This document shows, piece by piece, positions 1 to 6,511 of a stretch of DNA of 13,599 bases (its first letter is position 1; each line of letters begins with the position of its first letter). A program made the translations under genes and the position numbers. Under the pieces are notes generated by a model. It had not been told where the DNA came from. It searched no databases and saw only the letters and a program-made list of their open reading frames with translations. Source of the stretch: JANMQK01 sp031370485 (GTDB taxonomy: Bacteria > Acidobacteriota > Polarisedimenticolia > Gp22-AA2); NCBI GenBank assembly GCA_031370485.1, contig JANMQK010000276.1, positions 1-13,599 on the forward strand, given 5' to 3'.

Positions 1-1
1 G

Positions 2-1162
2 ACCCCTCCGGCTCTTCCCGGAGGCGGCAGCTTCCCGGTCGAGCTCGTCATCGGATCGACCGCCGAGCCCGCGCAACTTGCCGAGCACGCCAGCCAGATC
101 GTGCAAAAGGCGATTGCGAGCGGGATGTTCATCTACGCCGATTCGGACCTGAAGTTCGATCAGCCCCAGACCGAGGTCGTCTTCAACCGCGACCTGCTGC
201 GTTCCCAGGGCGTCGACCTGAGCGAGGCGGGGGCGGACCTCTCGACCCTTCTCGGCGGCAACTACGTCAACCGTTTCAGCATCCAGGGACGCAGCTACAA
301 GGTCATCCCCCAGGCGAAGCGGTCGGATCGCCTGACGCCGGACCAGCTGCGCAGCATGCACATTACAGGACCCGGCGGCCGCCTCGTGCCGCTCTCGACC
401 TTCGCGACGCTCAGGACCTCGACCGAGCCCCGCGAGCTCAAGCGGTTCCAACAACTGAACGCCGTGCAGATCCAGGGGGTCATCCCCCCCGGCGTCTCGC
501 TCGACGCGGCGCTGCGGTTTCTCGAGGACGAGTCCAGGCGATCGCTGCCCCAGGGCTACACGATCGACTACGCGGGCGAGTCGCGGCAGCTCCGCACGGA
601 AGGAAGCAAGTTCCTGGGCATCTTCCTGCTTTCGGGAGTCCTCATCTACCTCGTCCTCGCGGCCCAGTTCGAAAGCTTCCGCGACCCCTTCATCATCCTG
701 GCGGGCTCCGTGCCCCTGGCCCTCTCCGGGGCGCTCCTGTTCTCGTTCCTCGGGCTGACGACGCTGAACATCTACAGCCAGGTCGGCCTCATCACGCTGG
801 TCGGCCTCATCTCGAAAAACGGCATCCTGATCGTCGAGTTCGCGAACCGGCTGCAAGAGCAGGGACGCGAGCGGCTGCGGGCCATCATCGAGGCCTCGGG
901 GACGCGCCTGCGCCCCGTGCTGATGACGACCGCCGCCACGGTGGTCGGACACATGCCGCTCGTCTTCGCCAGGGGGCCCGGCGCCGGCGCCCGCAACAGC
1001 ATCGGCATCATGCTGGTCACCGGGATGATCATCGGGACCGCGTTCACGCTGTTCGTCGTCCCCTCAATCTACATGCTCGTGGCGCGCCGGCACGCTCCCG
1101 TCCCCGACGAGGAGCCGGGCCGTCAGGATCCGGCGGCCGGCCTGTCGCCCGCCGCGGTCTAG
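2..1162 (+). CDS. RND-family efflux permease, C-terminal part (5' end outside window)
   Basis: The reading frame is open to the left edge, so only the last 386 residues are visible. They cover the second periplasmic porter/docking region and the final transmembrane helices of an AcrB/MexB-type (HAE1-like) proton-driven inner-membrane exporter. A P-G-G-G-x-F-P-V-E segment near the left edge and the helices after about residue 200 (LGIFLLSGVLIYLVLAAQFE) are typical. The segment GLISKNGILIVEFAN, with Lys at nt 815-817, matches the TM10 lysine of the proton relay in AcrB-type pumps. The protein ends with a helix (FTLFVVPSIYMLVARR) and a Pro/Ala-rich tail, as expected for a full C terminus. It would work with a periplasmic adaptor and outer-membrane channel, neither of which is in view. 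The next gene starts 11 nt after the stop. Substrate cannot be deduced. Confidence 0.93.
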   Translation, partial: TPPALPGGGSFPVELVIGSTAEPAQLAEHASQIVQKAIASGMFIYADSDLKFDQPQTEVVFNRDLLRSQGVDLSEAGADLSTLLGGNYVNRFSIQGRSYKVIPQAKRSDRLTPDQLRSMHITGPGGRLVPLSTFATLRTSTEPRELKRFQQLNAVQIQGVIPPGVSLDAALRFLEDESRRSLPQGYTIDYAGESRQLRTEGSKFLGIFLLSGVLIYLVLAAQFESFRDPFIILAGSVPLALSGALLFSFLGLTTLNIYSQVGLITLVGLISKNGILIVEFANRLQEQGRERLRAIIEASGTRLRPVLMTTAATVVGHMPLVFARGPGAGARNSIGIMLVTGMIIGTAFTLFVVPSIYMLVARRHAPVPDEEPGRQDPAAGLSPAAV

Positions 1163-1173
1163 GGGAGCGGACC

Positions 1174-1563
1174 ATGGATTGCCCGGCCTGCCGGCAACCG
1201 ATGATCGTCGCGGAGCGCGACGGGATCGAACTCGACTGCTGCACGGTGTGCCGGGGCCTCTGGTTCGACGCGGGCGAGCTCGACCTGCTGGCGGAGAGAA
1301 ACGGCCTGCCGCGGGCCGAGCGCAATCTCAAGGGCTTCGCGGCCGCGGACGCTTCCGAGCGCTCGCGCGACTGCCCCCGCTGCGACCGGGCCATGGAAAA
1401 AATCTGGTTCGACCCGGCGCGCACCCTTCTTGTCGATCGGTGCGCGCACGGACTGTGGTTCGACCGCGGCGAGGTCGGCCGCGCTCTCGACTCGATTCAC
1501 CCGGACACTCCCGGGACGCCGGGAACGATCGTCACATTTCTCGGGGAGACGTTCCGGCGCTGA
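1174..1563 (+). CDS. Double zf-TFIIB zinc-ribbon protein
   Basis: A 129-residue soluble protein made of two zf-TFIIB-like zinc ribbons. The first has C3-P-A-C6 and C23-T-V-C26 followed by the signature G-L-W-F-D-A-G-E-L. The second has C67-P-R-C70, then C90-A-H92-G-L-W-F-D-R-G-E. The second knuckle therefore lacks the usual fourth cysteine, and His92 may be the ligand. The start follows a GGGGAG Shine-Dalgarno-like stretch 11 nt downstream of the pump stop. LemA begins 36 nt after its stop. Proteins of this type often sit beside LemA and M48 peptidases; their biochemical role is unknown. Metal-binding adaptor or scaffold for the neighbouring membrane proteins is an inference. Family call is firm, function is open. 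Confidence 0.9.
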   Translation: MDCPACRQPMIVAERDGIELDCCTVCRGLWFDAGELDLLAERNGLPRAERNLKGFAAADASERSRDCPRCDRAMEKIWFDPARTLLVDRCAHGLWFDRGEVGRALDSIHPDTPGTPGTIVTFLGETFRR

Positions 1564-1599
1564 AACCGCGCGCCCGCGTCCCCCGGCAACGGAGGTTCC

Positions 1600-2157
1600 A
1601 TGCTCGTCCTGCTCGTGCTCCTGGCCCTCGCGGCGATCCTTGTCATCTTCGTCATCGGGGTCTACAACGGCCTCGTCCGCGCCCGCAACGACGTCAAGAA
1701 CGGCTGGAGCCAGATCGACGTCCAGCTGAAGCGCCGCCACGATCTGATCCCGAACCTGGTCGAGACCGTCCGCGGGTACATGACCCACGAGCGGGGGACG
1801 CTCGAGGCTGTAACCAAGGCGCGGCAGCAGGCGATCAGCGTCAGCGGGGACGTGGCCGATCGGATGAAGGCCGAGAACATGCTGTCGCAGACGCTGCGCT
1901 CCCTCTTCGCCGTGGCCGAGAGTTACCCGGATCTCAAGGCGAACCAGAACTTCCTGGCCCTTCAGGAAGAGGTCACCTCGACCGAGAACAAGATCGGTTT
2001 CGCCCGCCAGTACTACAACGACACGGCGATGCGGCTGAAGAACAAAGTCGAGATGTTCCCCTCGAACATCTTCGCCTCGATGTTCGGCTTCTCTCCCGAG
2101 CCGTTCTTCGAGGTCGAGACGGCCGCGGAGCGCCAGGCGCCGCAGATCAAGTTCTGA
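1600..2157 (+). CDS. lemA: LemA family protein
   Basis: A 185-residue protein with the LemA layout. An N-terminal membrane anchor (about residues 1-22) is followed by Y-N-G-L-V-R-A-R-N-x-V and then W-S-Q-I-D-V-Q-L-K-R-R-H-D-L-I-P-N-L-V, the most conserved block of the family. The rest is a long helical-bundle domain ending with R-Q-Y-Y-N-D and F-P-S-N-I-F-A. Length is normal for the family. An AGGAGG-like site (cggaggttcc) lies just before the ATG. LemA proteins are membrane-anchored with the bulk of the chain as a helical bundle; their molecular function is not settled. The M48 peptidase gene begins 7 nt after the stop without a Shine-Dalgarno of its own, which points to translational coupling and joint function. 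Confidence 0.96.
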   Translation: MLVLLVLLALAAILVIFVIGVYNGLVRARNDVKNGWSQIDVQLKRRHDLIPNLVETVRGYMTHERGTLEAVTKARQQAISVSGDVADRMKAENMLSQTLRSLFAVAESYPDLKANQNFLALQEEVTSTENKIGFARQYYNDTAMRLKNKVEMFPSNIFASMFGFSPEPFFEVETAAERQAPQIKF

Positions 2158-2164
2158 CCGCGGC

Positions 2165-3379
2165 ATGTTCGAGCTGATCCGCGCCAACCAGCGACGGGCG
2201 GCCTTCCTGGTCGTCGCCGTGGCGGGCCTGCTGATCGCCACCGGCTATGCGATCGGCGAGGTCGTCCAGCCAGGGGCGGGGCCCGCGGGGCTTGTCGCGG
2301 GCTTCGCGCTCTGGGCGATCCTGAGTGTTGTCGCCTACTCCTCCGGCGATTCGATCTTCCTGGGGCTCGCAGGCGCCAGGAGGATCGAGAAGAAGGACCA
2401 CCCGGTGCTGTTCAACGTGGTCGAGGAGATGTGCGTCGCCTCGGGATTGGCGACACCGCCCGCGGTATACGTGATCGACCAGGAGGCCCCCAACGCCTTC
2501 GCCACCGGCCGGAGCGAAACCGGCGCATCGATCGCCGTCACAGCGGGCCTTCTCGAGCGGCTCGACCGCGACGAGTTGCAGGGGGTGATCGGGCACGAGC
2601 TGGCGCACATCAAGAACCGCGACGTGCTCTATCTCATGATGCTCGGCGCCCTGGCGGGCGCCATTGTCATCCTCGCCGACGCCGGGCGGCGATTCCTCTG
2701 GTACGGGCGGGGCCGCCGTCGGACCTCCGACAAGGGGGGCGGGGGCGCCGTCATCCTTGTGGTGGCCCTGGTGCTGATGATCGTGGCGCCGATTGTCGCG
2801 CACCTTCTGTACCTCGCGGTCTCGCGGCGCCGCGAATACCTGGCCGACGCCTGCGGCGCCCGGTTCACCCGCTACCCCGAGGGGCTCGCGAGCGCGCTTG
2901 AGAAGATCGCCGCGAGCCCGGCTGCTCTTTCCGGGGTCTCCCGCGCCATGGCGCCGATGTACATCAGCGACCCGCTGGCGACCCCCGGTGCGCGCAGGCT
3001 GTCGTCCTGGGGTGGGACCCACCCGCCGATCGAAGAGCGCATCCGCATCCTGCGCTCGATGGCGGGCGAGGCGAGCCTGGCGCGCTACGAGGAGTCCTTC
3101 CGCAAGGTGACGCGGCGGCCCGTCGGGGTGTTTCCCGCTGCGGTGCTCGCCGAGGAGCGCGCGGCCGCCGCCACCCGGGCGCCCACCCCCGATCCGCGGA
3201 CGCGCGTCGATCGCGTGCGCCAGACCACCGACATGCTCTGGCGCCTGAAAGGGTTCGCCTTTCTTCCCTGCGCCTGCGGGACCACACTCAAGGTCCCGCC
3301 CGCCTATGCCGGAGAGACGATCCACTGCCCCCAGTGCGGCGCGGAGCACCCGGTGCCGCACCCGGCCGTCACGGTCTAG
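2165..3379 (+). CDS. HtpX-like M48 membrane metallopeptidase with C-terminal zinc ribbon
   Basis: A 404-residue zinc endopeptidase of family M48. The catalytic site is H144-E145-L-A-H148, and the third zinc ligand is probably E224 in R-R-E-Y-L-A-D. Hydrophobic segments at about 13-31, 42-58, 158-172 and 195-218 place it in the cytoplasmic membrane, as in HtpX, which degrades misfolded membrane proteins. It is longer than HtpX (about 290 residues). The extra C terminus carries a zinc ribbon with C369-A-C371 and C388-P-Q-C391. The M-F-E-L-I-R-A-N start is typical of the LemA-linked M48 group and fixes the ATG, although only ccgcggc precedes it and no ribosome-binding site is visible. The stop overlaps the stop of the opposing DUF488 gene by 4 nt. 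Confidence 0.95.
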   Translation: MFELIRANQRRAAFLVVAVAGLLIATGYAIGEVVQPGAGPAGLVAGFALWAILSVVAYSSGDSIFLGLAGARRIEKKDHPVLFNVVEEMCVASGLATPPAVYVIDQEAPNAFATGRSETGASIAVTAGLLERLDRDELQGVIGHELAHIKNRDVLYLMMLGALAGAIVILADAGRRFLWYGRGRRRTSDKGGGGAVILVVALVLMIVAPIVAHLLYLAVSRRREYLADACGARFTRYPEGLASALEKIAASPAALSGVSRAMAPMYISDPLATPGARRLSSWGGTHPPIEERIRILRSMAGEASLARYEESFRKVTRRPVGVFPAAVLAEERAAAATRAPTPDPRTRVDRVRQTTDMLWRLKGFAFLPCACGTTLKVPPAYAGETIHCPQCGAEHPVPHPAVTV

Positions 3380-3762
3380 ACGACCTTCGCGCCCCGCTCG
3401 CGGAGCAGGGCGCGCAGCACCGAGTGATGACAACGGGACTCCTCCTCGCAGTAGCAGCCGACGGAGAAATCGGTCTGCTTCGAAAGCGCCGCGAGGAGAT
3501 CGAGCATCCTAAGGTTGTCCGGGGAAGACATCTCGGCCCGGTACTTTCTTACGAAGAGGGACCAGTCGCGTTCCGATTTTGCGCGTTGCGCCAGCTTGAT
3601 TGTCTGCGGACTTGGCGCCAGGCTGGGGAACCACACGTCGTACCAGTTGCCCGAAGCGTGCTCGCTCTTCGGAACCCCCCGTGGGGGACGCCGGACGGTG
3701 CCGATGCGCAGGCCTTCGCCGGCGACCCTGTCGGTTCCCAAACGAACGATGCGAATCGACAT
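3376..3762 (-). CDS. DUF488 family protein
   Basis: A 128-residue protein ending with the family hallmark G-C103-Y-C105-E-E-E-S-R-C111-H-H, a cysteine/histidine cluster seen in DUF488 proteins (usually C-Y-E-x(3)-C-H-R). The N-terminal half holds R-L-G-T-D-R and P-R-G-V-P-K. The middle has W-Y-D-V-W-F-P-x-L-A-P-S, also typical of the short DUF488 branch. The reading frame extends further upstream, but the ATG at 3760-3762 is preceded by a G-rich stretch and matches the normal family start. The gene is divergent from marC and tail-to-tail with the M48 peptidase. Function is unknown; the Cys/His cluster suggests metal or redox chemistry, which is inference. Confidence 0.88.
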   Translation of the reverse strand: MSIRIVRLGTDRVAGEGLRIGTVRRPPRGVPKSEHASGNWYDVWFPSLAPSPQTIKLAQRAKSERDWSLFVRKYRAEMSSPDNLRMLDLLAALSKQTDFSVGCYCEEESRCHHSVLRALLRERGAKVV

Positions 3763-3789
3763 TCGCCGTCCCCCCGGCCCCTGACAGAG

Positions 3790-3818
3790 TTGGCACCCTG
3801 GCCGGCTCCAAGTATATC
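3790..3818 (+). promoter_or_regulatory. Predicted sigma70-type promoter for the MarC gene
   Basis: TTGGCA (3790-3795) and TATATC (3813-3818) are separated by 17 nt and lie in the only AT-rich spot of the 108-nt gap between DUF488 and marC. The leader to the marC ATG at 3871 would be about 45 nt and contains a short inverted repeat (CCCGCA, then TGCGGG). On the opposite strand the same spot reads TATACT (3811-3816), so it may also serve DUF488, although no good -35 is seen in that direction. Confidence 0.5.
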
Positions 3819-3870
3819 GCCCGCACCCGCCGTTGCGGGGTGGCTGTCTTTCGGGTAGAGTCGCCGGACG

Positions 3871-4491
3871 ATGGCGAACATGATTGATTTCTGGCTCATG
3901 CCGCTCGTCTCCATCTTCTTCATTGTCGACCCGCTGGCGGCAATCCCCGCGTTTCTCACCATGACGGCGGGGGATTCGATTCTCAAGCGCCGCGCGATGG
4001 CGCTGAAGGCGTCGATCGCCTCGACAGTCATCCTCGTCGTCTTCGCCACGACGGGGGGAATAATCTTCAAGTTCTTCGGGGTGACGCTGCCGGCCTTCCA
4101 GGTCGCCGGGGGCATTGTGTTGGGACTGTCGGCCATCGAGATGCTGAGGGCGGACCGGCCCACCCGCCAGACCCAGGAGGAGATGCGCGAGGGGATCGAG
4201 AAGATGGACATCTCGATCACGCCTCTGGCGATTCCGCTCCTGGCGGGACCCGGGGCGATCTCGACGGTCATGGTGCTGACCCACCGGGCGATATCCTGGT
4301 CCGCCAGCGTGCCGGTCTATGCCGCGATCGTCCTGACGGGGATCGCAACGTTCGTCCTGCTCGGCGCTTCCGAGTACGTCCAGCGCGGGCTCGGCAAGAC
4401 CGGCATCCACGTGCTGAGCCGGATCATGGGACTGGTGCTGGCGACCATCGCGGTGCAGCTGATCCTCGACGGCCTGCGGGCGAAGGCCTAG
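3871..4491 (+). CDS. MarC family integral membrane protein
   Basis: A 206-residue protein with six hydrophobic helices, at about 8-28, 45-65, 69-90, 115-136, 147-168 and 184-203. Family features are visible: F-F-I-V-D-P-L-A-A-I-P-x-F in the first helix, G-I-V-L-G-L-S-A-I-E-M-L, and the second-half repeat I-T-P-L-A-I-P-L-L-A-G-P-G-A-I-S-T-V. These belong to the MarC (UPF0056) family in the inner membrane. The E. coli protein was once linked to antibiotic resistance, but that link was not upheld, and the transported substrate, if any, is unknown. The Shine-Dalgarno is weak. The gene is monocistronic by context, and the opposing serine-hydrolase gene ends 11 nt beyond its stop. Confidence 0.93.
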   Translation: MANMIDFWLMPLVSIFFIVDPLAAIPAFLTMTAGDSILKRRAMALKASIASTVILVVFATTGGIIFKFFGVTLPAFQVAGGIVLGLSAIEMLRADRPTRQTQEEMREGIEKMDISITPLAIPLLAGPGAISTVMVLTHRAISWSASVPVYAAIVLTGIATFVLLGASEYVQRGLGKTGIHVLSRIMGLVLATIAVQLILDGLRAKA

Positions 4492-4502
4492 GCCGCCCCC
4501 TC

Positions 4503-5582
4503 TCAGTAGGGCCTGCCGTCCGTGGATGCGAAGATCCGCACGATCCGATCGGCGAGGTCGCCGAGGTTGAGGTCCGATCGGTTGGCGAGCAGCAGAACTG
4601 TGAAGTGGTCGTCCGGATACTTCGCGATGAACGCCTGGTATCCCTGCCAGGAACCGGGATGCTCCAGCCGCCGGTGGCCGTGGTCCTCCTTCAGGAACCA
4701 GCCGAAGCCGTAGTCGCTTTCGCTGCCGTCGTTGAGCCGCATCGGCGTGAGCGCCTCGTCGAACGTCGCGCGGCGCACGAGTTGATCGGTGGCGAGCGCC
4801 TGATCCCAAAGGAAAAGGTCATCGGCCGTCGTGTTGATCGCCCCGCTTCCGGCAAGGCAGTCCATGGGATGTTCCCCCACCGCCACGAACCCATCCCGCT
4901 GCAGCGTGTAGCCGCGCGCCCGGTTCGGAACGGTGACGTCGGGCCGATCGCGCAGGCGCGTGTCGTTCATCCCGAGCGGCTCGAAGATCCGGCAGCGCAG
5001 CAGATCGCCGAACGGCTCTCCGGCGGCCTTCTCGAGGACGAGGGCCAGCATCTCGTATCCGGCATCGCTGTACTGGAATTTTTCGCCCGGGGGAAAGTCC
5101 GGAACACCCTCACGCGCAAGGTAGTCGAGCGCCTCGCGGTTCCTGACCCATCCCCCGCCGGCATGGGATTGCGTCAGGGCCTCGTAGTAATCGGGAATTC
5201 CCGATGTGTGCGTCAGCAGGTGGCGCACCGTCATCCCCTCGCCGAACCGCGACAGTTCCGGCAGGTAGCGAATGACGGGAGTGTCGTAATCCAGCCGCCC
5301 CTCCTGGTGCAGGATCATGGCCAGCGCAGCGGTGAACTGCTTCGAGACCGAGGCGATGTCGAACGCCGTGCGCGCTTCGATCGGGACCCGCCGCTCGATC
5401 TCGGCGAAACCGCGGGCGGCCGAATAGATCCTGGCGCCATCCCGGATCACAACGATTTCGACACCCGGCCCCGCGCCGATCTGCAGCCCCTCGAGGAGCG
5501 CCTCGAGCCGCTCCGGGCGGGTCCCGCACCCCGCCAGGAATAGACCGGCCGCCGCGCAGGCCGCGAGGCCTCGCGTCCTCAA
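4503..5582 (-). CDS. Lipoprotein serine hydrolase (class C beta-lactamase / PBP fold)
   Basis: A 359-residue protein of the beta-lactamase-related serine hydrolase family. The nucleophile motif is S78-V-S-K81, the second motif Y171-S-D173 (Asp in place of the usual Asn), and the third H308-P-G310 (replacing K-T-G). H-L-L-T-H-T-S-G-I-P at 121-130 is typical. A lipobox L16-A-G-C19 follows a short hydrophobic stretch, so it should be an envelope lipoprotein. The start is TTG, forming TTGA with the stop of the upstream CPBP gene. GAGGGAG seven bases before the TTG supports this start. Members include D-amino-acid peptidases, esterases and beta-lactamases. The H-x-G motif argues against a classical beta-lactamase, and the substrate cannot be called. 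Confidence 0.9.
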   Translation of the reverse strand: MRTRGLAACAAAGLFLAGCGTRPERLEALLEGLQIGAGPGVEIVVIRDGARIYSAARGFAEIERRVPIEARTAFDIASVSKQFTAALAMILHQEGRLDYDTPVIRYLPELSRFGEGMTVRHLLTHTSGIPDYYEALTQSHAGGGWVRNREALDYLAREGVPDFPPGEKFQYSDAGYEMLALVLEKAAGEPFGDLLRCRIFEPLGMNDTRLRDRPDVTVPNRARGYTLQRDGFVAVGEHPMDCLAGSGAINTTADDLFLWDQALATDQLVRRATFDEALTPMRLNDGSESDYGFGWFLKEDHGHRRLEHPGSWQGYQAFIAKYPDDHFTVLLLANRSDLNLGDLADRIVRIFASTDGRPY

Positions 5583-6304
5583 TGCTTCGCTCCCTCGAGC
5601 GCGCCCGGGGCCTCACGCCTGAACCGTTCGGCGTCCCGCGCGATGCGATACCCGGCGACGAAGTCGTACAGGGCGTGGACGACCATCGCCACGACCAGGG
5701 TCCCGGTGAACCACACCAGGCCGTGCAGCACCAGCGCCATGGTGAAGATGACCGCCGTGCTTTTCCAGCCCTGTGTGCAGTGCGCTAGCGCGAAGGCCGT
5801 CGCGCACACGAGGACCGCGATCCGGGGATCACCGAGCGAGTACCAGAGAATCGACATTCCCACGCCGCGGTAGGCTGCTTCCTCGGCCACGCTCGCGACC
5901 ATCACGGTGCCGCTCCAGAGCGCCCACTCCCGCCCGGTGCGCGGCGCAAGGAGATAAACCGTCATCCCGCGGCGCTCCTCCTCCGTTCGGACGACACGCG
6001 AGATCGCCCGAAGGCCGAAGCTCGCGGCGAGCGCCGCAAGGCCCGCCAGGAACTCACACACTCCGAGCGCCGGAACGGCGAGGATCTCGAACCCGAATCC
6101 CCGCCCCGTCAGCCAGGCCAGGAAAAGCAGCGAGCATTGCACGGCCATCGTGCCGACCCAGATCGCCTGGCGGGTGGGAAGCCCTCCGGTCCCGCTCCCA
6201 GACCGGATCTGCTTCAGCCGCCGGGCGCCCCGGAGGGCCATCCCCGGGAGGATCAGCAGAAGGTAGGCGAGGAAAATGATCGATGGGGTGCCGGGGATCC
6301 GCAT
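5579..6304 (-). CDS. CPBP family intramembrane metalloprotease
   Basis: A 241-residue membrane protein with helices at about 7-25, 47-66, 74-96, 131-145, 160-175 and 186-212. The CPBP (Abi/Rce1-like) motifs are complete: E141-E142-A-A-Y-R146, F171-A-L-A-H175 and H210-A-L-Y-D214. These are the glutamates and histidines expected for an active glutamate/zinc-type intramembrane protease. The frame runs further upstream, but that stretch is Pro/Arg-rich and not family-like. The ATG at 6302-6304 begins M-R-I-P-G just before the first helix; its Shine-Dalgarno is weak. The stop TGA overlaps the TTG start of the serine-hydrolase gene, so the two are translationally coupled. CPBP proteins process prenylated or peptide substrates; the substrate here is unknown. 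Confidence 0.9.
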   Translation of the reverse strand: MRIPGTPSIIFLAYLLLILPGMALRGARRLKQIRSGSGTGGLPTRQAIWVGTMAVQCSLLFLAWLTGRGFGFEILAVPALGVCEFLAGLAALAASFGLRAISRVVRTEEERRGMTVYLLAPRTGREWALWSGTVMVASVAEEAAYRGVGMSILWYSLGDPRIAVLVCATAFALAHCTQGWKSTAVIFTMALVLHGLVWFTGTLVVAMVVHALYDFVAGYRIARDAERFRREAPGALEGAKH

Positions 6305-6327
6305 GCGTCTCTGGAGTGGGTCGCCTC

Positions 6328-6368
6328 GGACCGGGCCTCCACGACCGGCGCATCGGCCCGGACCGGGC
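6328..6368. repeat. GC-rich direct and inverted repeats upstream of the CPBP gene
   Basis: GGACCGGGC occurs twice (6328-6336 and 6360-6368). Overlapping it, CCGGGCC (6331-6337) and GGCCCGG (6355-6361) form a perfect 7-bp inverted repeat around a 17-nt spacer. It lies 24 nt upstream of the CPBP start, in the 207-nt divergent gap. The rest of that gap shows no convincing promoter. It could be a leader hairpin or operator, or simply GC-rich coincidence. Confidence 0.35.
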
Positions 6369-6472
6369 GGGGATGGTAGCACAGAGGGCCCGGGCGGCCG
6401 TTTGAGGGATTGGGAAGAATCGGCAGCAGGCACAAATCGGAGCATCCTGCTTTACCATTGGCGCCGCCCGGC

Positions 6473-6489
6473 CGGCGCTTCGTGCGCCG
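6473..6489 (+). other. Leader hairpin just before the 6512 gene
   Basis: CGGCGC and GCGCCG form a 6-bp perfect stem around the loop TTCGT. It ends eight bases before the Shine-Dalgarno AAAGGAGGTG (6497-6506) of the following membrane-protein gene. It may stabilise the mRNA leader or influence initiation; no U-tract follows, so it is not a classical terminator. Confidence 0.35.
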
Positions 6490-6511
6490 TTCCGGCAAAG
6501 GAGGTGCCGCC

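Noticed and set aside
1159..2241. Minus-strand open frame of 360 codons opposite zf-TFIIB and lemA
   Set aside because: Spans two real genes in antisense and shows only low-complexity Arg/Asp/Val composition.
2147..3433. Minus-strand open frame of 428 codons opposite the M48 peptidase
   Set aside because: No recognisable motif, Arg/Gly/His-rich, antisense to HELAH-containing M48 gene; shadow.
3763..4809. N-terminal extension of the DUF488 frame
   Set aside because: Runs antisense through marC and into the next gene; the family-like protein begins at the ATG at 3762.
4503..5582. Antibiotic-resistance beta-lactamase
   Set aside because: The third motif is H-P-G and the second Y-S-D, which fit generic serine hydrolases/esterases of the fold better than a true class C beta-lactamase.
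6305..6511. Promoters for the CPBP and 6512 genes
   Set aside because: Several partial matches (TACCAT, TTGAGG) lack a partner at the right spacing on either strand.
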